Assembly: GCF_001613205.1 (NCBI RefSeq)
Contig: NZ_BDBX01000021.1
Location: forward strand, 124,001-188,000
Direction: 5' to 3'
Length of the DNA: 64,000 bases
From: Nocardia sienata NBRC 100364
Lineage (GTDB): Bacteria > Actinomycetota > Actinomycetes > Mycobacteriales > Mycobacteriaceae
The notes beneath the pieces are model-generated. The model did not search any database. It was not told the DNA's origin and was given only the letters and a program-made list of their open reading frames with translations. Position numbers and translations under genes: made by a program. This document shows, one piece after another, positions 35,326 to 43,925 of the stretch. Each line of letters begins with the position of its first letter. Within the stretch, counting starts at the first letter, position 1.

Positions 35326-35859
35326 ATGTTCACCTCTGCCGCATTCCGGCGCCGGCGCGGCACCGATCCGGCCGCCGTAGCGCGCGTGGTCGGTGAGCTG
35401 GAACTTCCCGACGCCGTTTTCAAGACCTGCCCATGGCAGCCGCGGGCGCTCATCGATAATGGTCTACGCCAGTGGCTGCGGTGCTGCGGACCGGCGCTGG
35501 CCGATGGCCAGGTGATCGGAATGCCGTCGCACGCGGTGGACGAGGCATGGCACGGCCTGATCCTGTGCACCCGGCGGTACGCGGAATTCTGCGACCGGGC
35601 CTACGGGCGGTTCCTGCACCACTATCCGGATGGTGGGGGCCCCGAGACCGCCGGGCCGGCGGAGACGGCGGGACGACTGGGCCGGACCGTGGTGGCGTGG
35701 TCGCTGGTCGCCCGGCCCGGCGAGGAATGCGTATTGTGGGATCTGGACTCCAGGGTCGGCGTGCAGCATCCCTGGGGAATTCCGGCGCGGCGAGTCGCGG
35801 AGATCGAGGAGTCACTGCGGCGGGCCGGCGCCCATCGAGGGGCTATCGGCCCGCGATAA
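35326..35859 (+). CDS. GRDP-like (glycine-rich-domain-containing family) protein
   Basis: 177-residue protein of unknown function. The segment HAVDEAWHGLILCTRRYAEFCDRAYGRFLHHYP matches the conserved block of the GRDP/DUF1399-like family (VDxxWHxxIL, then YxxFCxxxxGxFLHHxP), with invariant His residues that could bind a metal. Family proteins are cytoplasmic and poorly characterised. It is divergently paired with the Gly/Cys-rich membrane protein. Start ATG 35326 or 35305; neither has a good ribosome-binding site. Confidence 0.7.
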   Translation: MFTSAAFRRRRGTDPAAVARVVGELELPDAVFKTCPWQPRALIDNGLRQWLRCCGPALADGQVIGMPSHAVDEAWHGLILCTRRYAEFCDRAYGRFLHHYPDGGGPETAGPAETAGRLGRTVVAWSLVARPGEECVLWDLDSRVGVQHPWGIPARRVAEIEESLRRAGAHRGAIGPR

Positions 35860-35919
35860 CTTCACCAATCGGGCAATCCGGATCAAACCGACGCGTTCCG
35901 CTGCGGTATCTTCGGCGGG

Positions 35920-36636
35920 GTGAGTTACTCAGCCGTCGCAGCGGCCACCACCGAACTTGCCCTGATGCCGGGTTTTCTGGACCCGGTGAATCTGCTCAAC
36001 TCGTTCGGCACCTGGGTACTGCTGGGTCTGCTGGTCGTGGTGTTCATCGAGTCGGGCCTGCTCTTCCCGCTACTGCCGGGTGATTCACTGCTGTTCACCG
36101 CAGGACTCATCGCGGCCTCCAAGTCCGCCGAGATCGAGCCGTTCGCGCCGATCGGGGTACTACTGGTGCTGATCCCGATCGCGGCGATCGCCGGCGATCA
36201 GGTGGGCTACCTGATCGGCGCCAAGGGCGGCACCGCGCTGTTCAAGAGCGACGACGCGAAGATACTCAAGAAGTCCTACATCGACGAATCGCACGCGTTC
36301 TTCGAGAAGCACGGGCCGATCACCATCGTGCTCGCCCGGTTCGTGCCGATCGTGCGCACCTACGCGCCACTGGTCGCGGGCGCGGCCAGGATGAAGTACT
36401 CGGTGTTCTTCACCTACAACGTCATCGGCGGTGTGCTGTGGGGCGCCGGGGTCACCATGCTGGGCTATCTGCTCGGCCAGATCGCGATCGTGCGCGACAA
36501 TGTCGACCTGATCTTCCTGCTCATCGTGGCCGTCTCGGTGCTCCCGATCGTCTGGGAGGTCGTCAAACGCTATCGCTCCGGCCGCGGGAAGTCCGCCGCG
36601 GACGAGGACGAACCCGCCGATCACCCGGCCGCCTGA
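35920..36636 (+). CDS. DedA/VTT-family membrane protein
   Basis: 238-residue DedA-family protein, probably a lipid-carrier flippase/scramblase-like transporter acting in the cytoplasmic membrane. Key features are FIESGLLFPLLPGDSLLFTAGLIA (re-entrant region with the conserved E and PGD), GDQVGYLIGAKGG, FFEKHGPITIVLARFVPIVRTYAPLVAGAARM (the conserved R residues), and NVIGGVLWG. The tail after residue 218 is charged. GTG 35920. A strong bidirectional hairpin overlaps the stop. Confidence 0.93.
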   Translation: MSYSAVAAATTELALMPGFLDPVNLLNSFGTWVLLGLLVVVFIESGLLFPLLPGDSLLFTAGLIAASKSAEIEPFAPIGVLLVLIPIAAIAGDQVGYLIGAKGGTALFKSDDAKILKKSYIDESHAFFEKHGPITIVLARFVPIVRTYAPLVAGAARMKYSVFFTYNVIGGVLWGAGVTMLGYLLGQIAIVRDNVDLIFLLIVAVSVLPIVWEVVKRYRSGRGKSAADEDEPADHPAA

Positions 36637-36653
36637 TCGCACAGGCGGCCGGG
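36624..36653. terminator. Hairpin between convergent dedA and aldehyde dehydrogenase genes
   Basis: 12-bp perfect stem CCCGGCCGCCTG / CAGGCGGCCGGG with a 6-nt loop, spanning the dedA stop codon and ending 8 nt before the opposing stop. Confidence 0.7.
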
Positions 36654-36660
36654 CCACCGG

Positions 36661-38196
36661 TCAGCGCACCAGGCGGCGCAGGATTTTGTTGCCGAACAGG
36701 GTGCCGATGGTCTTCTCCAGCGTGGCGGCGGTGGCCTCGCTGTAGGGGTACCAGATGTTCTCCTTCTTCAGGCCCCACCGGTCCAGCAGCACCGGCTGCG
36801 GGTGCGCGAAGCCGCGCAGCGCGTCCCGGCCGTTGACCAGGCCCAGGCCGCTGTCCTTGCGGCCGCCGAAGGGCGCCTCGGCGACGCCGTAGATCACCGA
36901 CGCGTCGTTCTGCACCACCGACCCGGTCTTGAGCTGTTTGGCCAGCCGCACGACCTTGGCCTTGTCCTTGGTGAACACACTGCCGCTGAGGCCGTACTGG
37001 CAGTCGTTGGCCATTCTCACGGCCTCTTCCTCGTCCCGGACGCGCATGATCGCGACGACCGGGCCGAAGGTCTCCTGCTGCATGATGTCCATATCGTGGG
37101 TGACGTCCACGACCACCGTCGGCTTGAAGAACACGCCCTCGGCGGTATCGGATTCGCCGCCGAGCAGCACGGTGGCGCCCTTGGCCTTGGCGTCCTCGAC
37201 GTGCTTCTCGACAATCTCGAGCTGCCGGTCCCAGAACAGCGGGCCGACATCCTTGCCCACGGCGCCGTAGGTCACCTCGGCGGCGCGTTTGCGAACCTCC
37301 TCGATGAACCGGTCGGCGATGCTCTCCACCACGTAGATCCGCTCGACCCCGACACAGACCTGACCGGTGTTGAACATCGAAAGATACACCGCACCGAGCG
37401 AGGCGCGGTCCAGGTCGGCATCGGCGCAGACGATCATCGCGTCCTTGCCGCCGAGTTCCAGAGTGACCGGGATCAGCCGGCCCGCGCAGGCCGCGGCGAT
37501 CTTCTTGCCGGTGCCGACACTGCCGGTGAACGAGATCTTGTCGACATCGCCGTTCACCAGGGCCGCGCCGGTCTCGCCGTCACCGTGCACGACCTGCAGG
37601 ACGTCCTCGGGAACGCCGGCTTCGTGCAGCACCTTGACCGCCCACTCCCCCGAGTGCGGGGTGACCTCGGACGGTTTGAGCACCACCGAGTTGCCGGCCA
37701 GCAGGGCCTGGGCGATCGGGTTCAGCGAGAGGATGAACGGGCCGTTCCAGGGCGTGATGACACCGACCACGCCGAGCGGCTGATAGTTGATGACGAGTTT
37801 CTTCAGCGGCAGCATGTAGCCGTGCAGGCGGCGCTTCTCGTCGGCCAGATCCTTGGTGGCGCGGCCGCTCCAGTAGTTCAGGAAATCGCAGGCGGGCACC
37901 ATTTCCACGGCCAGCGCCTCGACCCGCGGTTTACCGGTCTCCTGCATCACCGTTTCGACGATCTCGTCGCGGCGGGCCAGTAGCACCGAGACCGCGTTGC
38001 GGATGATCGCGGCACGTTCGGCGACCGGTCGGGCGGCCCAGCCGGGCTGCGCGGCGCGCGCCGTGGCCAGGACCGCGGCCACATCGTCGGCCGTGCTCAC
38101 CTCGATCTCGCCGACGCGTTCGCGGGTAGCGGGGCTGCGCAGCTCGAGCCGCCGGCGTCCCTCGGCGGTCGGCTCCAGCTGTTCAACGATGGCCAT
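36661..38196 (-). CDS. NAD(P)-dependent aldehyde dehydrogenase
   Basis: 511-residue ALDH-superfamily enzyme oxidising an aldehyde to the acid. Visible residues are PWNGPFILSLNP (catalytic Asn region), FTGSVGTGKKI (cofactor loop), general base Glu in TLELGGKDA, and nucleophile Cys in NTGQVCVGVERIYV. The substrate cannot be read from sequence. Its promoter region carries a KstR-type box shared with the divergent DUF35/ltp operon, so a sterol side-chain aldehyde is a reasonable guess. Ribosome-binding site GAGGAGAG precedes ATG 38196. Confidence 0.92.
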   Translation of the reverse strand: MAIVEQLEPTAEGRRRLELRSPATRERVGEIEVSTADDVAAVLATARAAQPGWAARPVAERAAIIRNAVSVLLARRDEIVETVMQETGKPRVEALAVEMVPACDFLNYWSGRATKDLADEKRRLHGYMLPLKKLVINYQPLGVVGVITPWNGPFILSLNPIAQALLAGNSVVLKPSEVTPHSGEWAVKVLHEAGVPEDVLQVVHGDGETGAALVNGDVDKISFTGSVGTGKKIAAACAGRLIPVTLELGGKDAMIVCADADLDRASLGAVYLSMFNTGQVCVGVERIYVVESIADRFIEEVRKRAAEVTYGAVGKDVGPLFWDRQLEIVEKHVEDAKAKGATVLLGGESDTAEGVFFKPTVVVDVTHDMDIMQQETFGPVVAIMRVRDEEEAVRMANDCQYGLSGSVFTKDKAKVVRLAKQLKTGSVVQNDASVIYGVAEAPFGGRKDSGLGLVNGRDALRGFAHPQPVLLDRWGLKKENIWYPYSEATAATLEKTIGTLFGNKILRRLVR

Positions 38197-38221
38197 GGTG
38201 ATCTCTCCTCACCGGAGGAAT

Positions 38222-38235
38222 TGGAACAGGTTCTA
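38222..38235. promoter_or_regulatory. KstR-type operator between ALDH and DUF35/ltp operons
   Basis: TGGAACAGGTTCTA fits the KstR motif TnnAACnnGTTnnA exactly. It lies 26 nt upstream of the ALDH start and about 180 nt upstream of the first DUF35 gene, so it could repress both divergent transcripts until a steroid-CoA inducer is present. Confidence 0.75.
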
Positions 38236-38417
38236 CTTGAATTCGGAGCTTACGTCATGCGCGCGGGCGACGCACCGGGGATCGCCCGAACAAGTCCGGA
38301 CTACCCACGATGCCGCTATCAACCGATTCAATCAAGTGATTGACACAGGGCTGCCGCGCGGGACACCATCGACACGCGGTCCAGTGCCGGACCGCGCCCC
38401 CGATCGGCAGGAGACCG

Positions 38418-38876
38418 ATGACAGCCGAGTCCCCGGACGCGAGTCTCACCGCGCCCTACAGCATCGAATTCCCGTACAACCGGACGGTCGGCGAGAAGAT
38501 CGGCACGTTCCTCGGCGGTCTGCGCGACGGCGAGCTGTACGGGGTGCGCACCGCCGCCGGCGCCGTGCTCTGCCCCGCGCTGGAGTTCGACCCGGCCACC
38601 GCGGCCCCCACCGGCGAGCTGGTCCGCCTGACACCCTTCGGCACCGTCACCCACTGGACCTGGGTGCCCACCCGGCCCGGCGACGAGATCGCGGCCGACC
38701 ATTTCGCCTGGGCTCTGATCACCATCGACGGCACCGAAGGTGGTCTCTTCCACGCCGTCGATACCGGCGGCGACCCGTCCCGCCTCGCCGCGGGCCTGCG
38801 GGTGGCACCCCGCTGGCGCGCCGAACGGGTCGGCAGTATCCGCGATATCGTCTGCTTCGAACCGGTGGAGTCATGA
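38418..38876 (+). CDS. DUF35/OB-fold protein without zinc-ribbon cysteines
   Basis: 152-residue DUF35-type protein. The OB-fold part is recognisable (GELVRLTPFGTVTHWTWVPT, ADHFAWALITIDGTEGGLFHAVDT, RVAPRWRA). The rubredoxin-like zinc ribbon normally preceding it keeps one cysteine (VLCPALEF) but not the CxxC pairs, so it probably does not bind zinc. DUF35 proteins partner lipid-transfer/thiolase-fold proteins in sterol side-chain aldolases (ChsH2-DUF35 with Ltp2). ATG 38418 with GGAG; it overlaps the next gene (ATGA). Confidence 0.8.
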   Translation: MTAESPDASLTAPYSIEFPYNRTVGEKIGTFLGGLRDGELYGVRTAAGAVLCPALEFDPATAAPTGELVRLTPFGTVTHWTWVPTRPGDEIAADHFAWALITIDGTEGGLFHAVDTGGDPSRLAAGLRVAPRWRAERVGSIRDIVCFEPVES

Positions 38877-39349
38877 TGAGCACCCTGCCCACGCCCGTGG
38901 AATCGTTCACCAGCCCGCACAAGGTGGACTACACCTTCGTCGCCGGAACCGGGCGTTCGACCTTTCTGCGCGGGTTGAAGGAACGCCGGCTGCTGGCCCG
39001 CCGCTGCCCGACCTGCGAACGCGTGTACCTGCCCTTCCCCGAGTTCTGTTCGCGCTGCCTGGCCGAGCTCTCCGCGCCGTTCGAACTGGACGGCACCGGC
39101 GTGGTGAAAACGTTCTGCGTGGTGAATTTCCCGTTCCCGGGCCAGGTGATCGATCCGCCGTACCTGGTGGCCTATATCCAGGTCGACGGTGCGGACACCA
39201 CGCTCATGCATCTGATCCGCGACGTCGAACTCGCCGATGTGCACATCGGGATGCGGGTGGAACCGGTGTGGTGCGCCGAGGAGGACCTGGACACATCCAT
39301 GAACAGCATCCGTTACTACCGACCGGTCGCAGGAGATTCCGATGCGTGA
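38873..39349 (+). CDS. DUF35 zinc-ribbon/OB-fold protein
   Basis: 158-residue DUF35 protein with an intact zinc ribbon (RRCPTCERVYLPFPEFCSRC: two CxxC pairs) followed by the OB fold (GTGVVKTFCVVNFPF, PPYLVAYIQVDGADTTLMHLI, GMRVEPVW). Expected to complex with the following thiolase-fold Ltp proteins and form their acyl-CoA tunnel. ATG 38873 overlaps the upstream stop and the gene overlaps the next by 8 nt, so all four genes are tightly coupled. From memory, the Mycobacterium tuberculosis counterpart (Rv3521) is a single longer protein; here it seems to be two genes. Confidence 0.88.
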   Translation: MMSTLPTPVESFTSPHKVDYTFVAGTGRSTFLRGLKERRLLARRCPTCERVYLPFPEFCSRCLAELSAPFELDGTGVVKTFCVVNFPFPGQVIDPPYLVAYIQVDGADTTLMHLIRDVELADVHIGMRVEPVWCAEEDLDTSMNSIRYYRPVAGDSDA

Positions 39350-40412
39350 TATCGCGGTGGTCGCATTCGCGCAGTCGCCGGGGACCTCCGCCGACCGGCA
39401 CGACGATATGGCCGAGATCCTGCTGCCGGTGATGCGCGAGGCGCTCGGCTCGGCCGGAATCGATCGCACGGAGGTCGATTTCTGGGCGTCGGGCAGCCAC
39501 GATTTCCACGAGGGCCGGACCTTCGCCTATATCGAATCACTCGATGCGGTGGGCGCGTGGCCGCCGATCTCGGAATCCCATGTCGAGATGGACGCCGCCT
39601 GGGCCGCCTACGAGGCGTGGTCGTGGCTGCAACTCGGCGAGGGCGAGATCGCGGTGGTCTACGGTGTCGGGCGCGGTTCGCTGGCCCACGATCTGGACCA
39701 GGTGACCGCCACCCAGCTCGACCCGTACTTCCTGGCCCCGCTGCGGCCGCACCAGGACGCGCTGGCCGCCCTGCAGGCGCAGGCGCTGATCACCGCCGGG
39801 GTGCTGGACGAGAAGCAGCTGGCCGAGGTGGTGGTCCGGGCGCGGGCGGGCGCGGTGGGCAATCCGGGCGCGCAGGTGTCCGGGGAGTTCACGGTGGACG
39901 AACTGCTGGCCGCGCCGTATCTGGCATCGCCACTTCGCGAACACGACCGGGGTCCGATCGGCGATGCCGCGGCGGTCCTGGTGCTGGCGGCCGGTGATAC
40001 CGCGCGGCGGCTGGCGCGACGTCCGGCCTGGGTGCGCGGCGCCGACCACCGGATGGACAGTCACTATCCGGGAACCCGCGATCTGACCCGCGTCGACACC
40101 GTGACGGTGGCCGCGGCGAAGGCCGCCGAGCAGGCCGGTTTCGCCGCCCGCGAGGTCCAGATCGCCGAACTGCACACCGAGTACAGCTATCAGGAACCGC
40201 TGCTGGCGCAGGCACTCGAACTGTCCGGGGCCACGATCAATCCCGGTGGCGGGCCACTGGTCGCCCGGCCCACCACCGCCACCGGACTCATCCGGATCGG
40301 CGCCGCGGCACAGCACATCCTGACCGGTCGCGCGGACCGCACGCTCGCGCACGCCACCAACGGGCCCGCGCTCCAGCAGAACATGATCTGCCTATTGGAG
40401 GGAGACCGGTGA
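39342..40412 (+). CDS. ltp4: Lipid-transfer/thiolase-fold protein, Ltp4-like
   Basis: 356-residue thiolase-fold protein whose length, order and partners match Ltp4 of the mycobacterial/rhodococcal sterol regulon. Ltp3 and Ltp4 are known to be needed for C24-branched sterol side-chain degradation in Rhodococcus. The usual thiolase nucleophile Cys is absent: the corresponding segment reads SESHVEMDAAWAAYEAWSWL. A His-bearing AELHTEYSYQEPLL replaces the HExF box, and GPALQQN closes the fold. This argues for carbon-carbon (aldol) cleavage rather than thiolysis. It is translationally coupled to DUF35 and ltp3. Confidence 0.82.
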   Translation: MRDIAVVAFAQSPGTSADRHDDMAEILLPVMREALGSAGIDRTEVDFWASGSHDFHEGRTFAYIESLDAVGAWPPISESHVEMDAAWAAYEAWSWLQLGEGEIAVVYGVGRGSLAHDLDQVTATQLDPYFLAPLRPHQDALAALQAQALITAGVLDEKQLAEVVVRARAGAVGNPGAQVSGEFTVDELLAAPYLASPLREHDRGPIGDAAAVLVLAAGDTARRLARRPAWVRGADHRMDSHYPGTRDLTRVDTVTVAAAKAAEQAGFAAREVQIAELHTEYSYQEPLLAQALELSGATINPGGGPLVARPTTATGLIRIGAAAQHILTGRADRTLAHATNGPALQQNMICLLEGDR

Positions 40413-41563
40413 AACTCGCGGTCGTCGGAATCGGACAGAGCAAACAGGCCAAGAAGCGCAAGGTCACCATCGGCGCGATGGTGCGCGAAGCCGTCGACGA
40501 GGCAATGGCCGACGCCGAACTGGAATTCGGCGATATCGACGCCGTCGTGCTGTCGAAGACGCCGGACCTGTTCGACGGGGTGATGAACCCCGAGCTCTAC
40601 CTCGCCGACGCGATGGGAGCCCGCGGGCTACCGGTGACCCGGGTGTTCACCGGAGGCAGCGTCGGCGGGCACGCCGCCATCTACGGTGCCCATCTGGTGC
40701 AGGCGGGCCTGGCACGACGGGTACTGGTTGTCGCGTATTCGAAGGAATCCGAGGGTGATTTCACCTGGGCGCTGTCGCGCGGGCTGCCCTTCAGCGCGCA
40801 ACTCGGCGCGGGCGCCGGGGCACATTTCGCGCCGGTGATCCGGGAGTACATCCGCCGATCGGAGGCGCCCGAGCACATCGGCTGGCAGATCGCGGTCAAC
40901 CACCGCCTCAACGCCACCCGTAACCCGTACGCGCATATCCAGTTACCGGATATCACCGTGGAGCAGGTGCGCGAATCCCGGATGCTCTGGGATCCGATCC
41001 GTTTTCTCGAGTCGTGCCCGTCCTCGGACGGGTCCTGCGCGGTGGTGATCACCGGGGAGGCCGACGCCCACCACACCGGCCGTCCCCCCGCCTGGATCCA
41101 CGGCATGTCGTGGCGCACCGAGACCGGCCACTTCGCCGGGCGCGACGAGGTGAATCCCGAGGCCGGCCGCCAGTGCGCCGCCGAGGCGTACCGGCAGGCC
41201 GGGATCACCGACCCGGCCCGTGAGATCGATACCGCCGAGCTCTACATCCCCTACAGCTGGTTCGAGCCGATCTGGCTGGAGAACGTGGGCCTGGCCGAGG
41301 TCGGCCAGGGCTGGAAGGTGGTGGATTCCGGCCGTACCGCGTTCGGCGGGGAACTGCCGATCAACCCGTCCGGCGGAGTGCTCTCCGGAAACCCCACGGG
41401 CGCAACGGGTCTGCTGCGGTTCGCCGAGGCGGCCATGCAGGTACGCGGTACCGCGGGTGAGCACCAGGTACCGGACGCGCGCCGCGCCATCGGTCACGCC
41501 ATGGGCGGGGCGGCGCAATTCCACGCGCTCTGGGTGGTCGGCTCCGAACCGCCGAATTCCTGA
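40409..41563 (+). CDS. ltp3: Lipid-transfer/thiolase-fold protein, Ltp3-like
   Basis: 384-residue thiolase-fold protein, start GTG 40409 overlapping ltp4 by 4 nt (GTGA). The N-terminal strand is LAVVGIGQSKQAK; the nucleophile region reads TGGSVGGHAAIYGAHLVQAGLA, with no Cys. Later blocks are AELYIPYSWFEPIWLEN and NPSGGVLSGNPTGATGLLRFAEA, the equivalent of the thiolase NPxGG..GHPxGATG box, with His replaced by Asn. Expected to form a heteromer with Ltp4 and the DUF35 proteins in side-chain shortening of C24-branched sterols. Long repeat-containing spacing follows before the next gene. Confidence 0.82.
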   Translation: MKLAVVGIGQSKQAKKRKVTIGAMVREAVDEAMADAELEFGDIDAVVLSKTPDLFDGVMNPELYLADAMGARGLPVTRVFTGGSVGGHAAIYGAHLVQAGLARRVLVVAYSKESEGDFTWALSRGLPFSAQLGAGAGAHFAPVIREYIRRSEAPEHIGWQIAVNHRLNATRNPYAHIQLPDITVEQVRESRMLWDPIRFLESCPSSDGSCAVVITGEADAHHTGRPPAWIHGMSWRTETGHFAGRDEVNPEAGRQCAAEAYRQAGITDPAREIDTAELYIPYSWFEPIWLENVGLAEVGQGWKVVDSGRTAFGGELPINPSGGVLSGNPTGATGLLRFAEAAMQVRGTAGEHQVPDARRAIGHAMGGAAQFHALWVVGSEPPNS

Positions 41564-41595
41564 CGGGCGCGGGAACGGCGTCACCGGCCCACGCC

Positions 41596-41703
41596 CCACG
41601 GCACGGCCCCGACACCGCACGGCACGACCCGACTCCGCACGGCAAGACCCAGCACGGCAAGACCCCAGCACGACACGGCACGGCACGGCACGGCACGGCA
41701 CGG
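41596..41703. repeat. CGGCA pentanucleotide repeat tract
   Basis: A perfect (CGGCA)n run of five units plus three bases at 41676-41703 follows about 80 bp of interrupted CACGGCA-type units from 41596. It fills most of the 188-bp gap between ltp3 and the next thiolase gene and contains no coding frame of interest. Confidence 0.8.
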
Positions 41704-41751
41704 GCGAACGCTTCCGCGGACCGTAGGACCGCACAAGACAAGGAGAGAAAC

Positions 41752-42951
41752 ATGACCGAGCGGGTATACGTCGCCGGCGTCGGGATGACCAAATTCGAGA
41801 AAATCCAGTCCCGGGACTGGACGTATCCGGAGATGGTCGCCGAAGCGGTGGGACAGGCGCTCACCGACGCCGGAGTGGGTTACGAACAAGTGCAGCGCGC
41901 CGCCGTCGGTTACGTCTTCCAGCCGTCCACCGCGGGTCAGCGGGCGCTCTACGATATCGGCCTCACCGGTATCCCGATGGTGAACGTCAACAACAACTGC
42001 GCCACCGGATCCACGGCGCTCGTGCTCGCCCGGGAGTGGGTGCAGGCCGGACTGGCCGATATCGTGCTCGCGGTCGGGTTCGAGCAGATGACCAGACAGG
42101 CGATGTCCGGCGACGGCACGATCCCGAAGGTCACCACGGTGGACCGGCACATGGACACGCTGAAGGCAGCCGCCGGTTTCGGCAACGCGCCGATGACCGC
42201 CCAATTCTTCAGCGCCGCCGCGAACGAACACATGCAGCGGTACGGGACCACCCGCGAGCAGCTGGCCCGGGTCGCTGTGAAGAACCATGAGCACTCCACC
42301 CGCAACCCGAAAGCCCAGTTCCAGGACGCCTACACCCTCGACCAGGTGCTCGGCGACAAACTTGTGTCGGATCCGCTGACCCGCTCACAGTGCTCCCCCA
42401 TGTCCGACGGCGCCGGCGCGGCGGTGCTGGTGAGCGAACGCTACGTCCGCGCACACGGTCTCGATCGGGCGGTACCGATCCTCGCCCAGGAACTGGTGAC
42501 CGATACCGGCGCCTCGTTCGAGTCGGGATCGATGATCGATGTGGTGGGCGCACCCATGGCACGTATCGCCGGCCGGAAGGTACTGGAGACCGCCGGGGTG
42601 GGTATCGACGATATCGATGTGCTCGAACTGCACGACTGCTTCTCCATCAACGAGCTGCTCACCTATGAGGCGCTGGGTCTGTGCGGCGAAGGCGAATCCG
42701 GCCCGCTGGTGGAGTCGGGCGCGACCACCTATGGCGGCCGCTGGGTGGTCAACCCGTCGGGTGGGCTCATCTCCAAGGGCCATCCGCTCGGTGCCACCGG
42801 GCTGGCGCAGTGCGCGGAACTGGTCACCCAGGTGCGCGGTGCGGCGGGCCCGCGTCAGGTGGACGGCGCACGACTCGGGCTCGCCCACAATCTCGGCCTG
42901 GGCGGGGCCTGCGTCGTAACCCTGTACGGTGCGCCGGACACGGTCTCCTAG
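41752..42951 (+). CDS. SCP-x-type thiolase / lipid-transfer protein (Ltp1-like)
   Basis: 399-residue thiolase with the competent active site missing from its two neighbours: nucleophile Cys83 in VNVNNNCATGSTAL, LELHDCFSINELL (HDxF box), SKGHPLGATG, and LAHNLGLGGACVV, typical of SCP-x thiolases. It should cleave a 3-ketoacyl-CoA, possibly of a sterol side chain, and most resembles the Ltp1 subgroup. Strong ribosome-binding site AAGGAGAG precedes ATG 41752. Separated from ltp3 by the CGGCA tract, and followed after 10 nt by a TetR gene. Confidence 0.88.
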   Translation: MTERVYVAGVGMTKFEKIQSRDWTYPEMVAEAVGQALTDAGVGYEQVQRAAVGYVFQPSTAGQRALYDIGLTGIPMVNVNNNCATGSTALVLAREWVQAGLADIVLAVGFEQMTRQAMSGDGTIPKVTTVDRHMDTLKAAAGFGNAPMTAQFFSAAANEHMQRYGTTREQLARVAVKNHEHSTRNPKAQFQDAYTLDQVLGDKLVSDPLTRSQCSPMSDGAGAAVLVSERYVRAHGLDRAVPILAQELVTDTGASFESGSMIDVVGAPMARIAGRKVLETAGVGIDDIDVLELHDCFSINELLTYEALGLCGEGESGPLVESGATTYGGRWVVNPSGGLISKGHPLGATGLAQCAELVTQVRGAAGPRQVDGARLGLAHNLGLGGACVVTLYGAPDTVS

Positions 42952-42961
42952 AGTTTCGGTC

Positions 42962-43699
42962 ATGACGAGAAGCCGGGTGCGGACCGGGCGGGAGATGTCC
43001 CCGCCCGCCGCATCCCCGCGCCGGGGTCCGGCCGCGGCCCGCGGCGAAGCCCGGCCGGACCCCGGCCCCGGCCACGCCCCCGAGGCCGGCCTCCCCACCG
43101 ATCAGCGCCTGATCCTGGCCGCCGAACGACTCTTCGCCGAACGCGGAATCGACGCGGTGTCACTGCGTTCGGTGATGGCCGAGGCCGGCGCGAACGTCGC
43201 CTCGGTGCACTATCACTTCGGCTCCAAGGACGCCCTGGTCGACGCGCTGATCAGCCGCCGCAGCGAACAACTGCACACCCGGCGCGCCGAACTGCTGGAC
43301 GCCGTCGAGGCGGCCGGCGCACCCGATGCCCGCGCACTGGCCGACGCCTTCGTCCGCCCGGTGGGCGAACTCGCCGCCGCCGGCGGCACACCGTGGATTC
43401 GCCTGGTCGCGGGCATCATGAGCGGTAACCATCCCGCCCTGACCAAGCTCACCGAGGGATTCGCCCCCCAGGCCCTGCGATTCAACGCCCTGCTCGAGCA
43501 GACCGCCCCCGGCGTCGCGTCCCGGACCATCCGTTTCCGCCTCACCCAGGCCATGAACCTGACCTTCCAGACCCTCGGCGACCCGGACGGCCTGCGGGGC
43601 ATGCTGGCGCTCAGCGGAACCCGGCTCTCCCCCGACGAACTGCTCACCGAACTGATCGACACCGTCACCGCGATTCTCACGGGTCCCCCGGATCGCTGA
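42962..43699 (+). CDS. TetR/AcrR-family regulator
   Basis: 245-residue repressor. After a disordered, Arg/Pro-rich N-terminus of about 50 residues, the DNA-binding domain reads LILAAERLFAERGIDAVSLRSVMAEAGANVASVHYHFGSKDALVDALI. The ligand-binding half is helical, with no recognisable ligand signature. It may control the adjacent thiolase/ltp genes; KstR itself is not implied. ATG 42962 or ATG 42995; both lack a clear ribosome-binding site. The stop abuts a RelE remnant. Confidence 0.9.
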   Translation: MTRSRVRTGREMSPPAASPRRGPAAARGEARPDPGPGHAPEAGLPTDQRLILAAERLFAERGIDAVSLRSVMAEAGANVASVHYHFGSKDALVDALISRRSEQLHTRRAELLDAVEAAGAPDARALADAFVRPVGELAAAGGTPWIRLVAGIMSGNHPALTKLTEGFAPQALRFNALLEQTAPGVASRTIRFRLTQAMNLTFQTLGDPDGLRGMLALSGTRLSPDELLTELIDTVTAILTGPPDR

Positions 43700-43912
43700 G
43701 GTTTTCGTGGCGCGTTACGCCTGCTGGTCGCACTGACCTTGCTGGGTGACGACCCGTACCGGCGGGACGGCGTGGACGTCAAAGCATTGACCGGCCGCCC
43801 CGGATTCCGCTTACGGGTGGGCAACTACCGTCTCGTCTACGAGGTCGACGATGGAAAGCTGGTGATCCTGGTGATCTCCGCGAGCCATCGACGAGAGATA
43901 TACGAACGGTAG
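43700..43912 (+). pseudogene. Truncated RelE/ParE-type toxin remnant
   Basis: A start-less frame of about 70 codons reads LLGDDPYRRDGVDVKALTG, RLRVGNYRLVYEVDDGK and ASHRREIYER before TAG, the C-terminal two thirds of a RelE-family mRNA interferase, with the final HRREIYER block intact. The N-terminal ~25 residues and any start codon are missing, and no RelB-like antitoxin gene is adjacent. A 14-bp inverted repeat (43818-43831 and 43906-43919) spans its end. It is flanked by TetR and fadD-like genes. Confidence 0.7.
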
Positions 43913-43925
43913 TTGCCCAGCGGTC

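Noticed and set aside
41596..41703. CRISPR array
   Set aside because: The units are 5-bp tandem repeats without spacers, and no cas genes are present.
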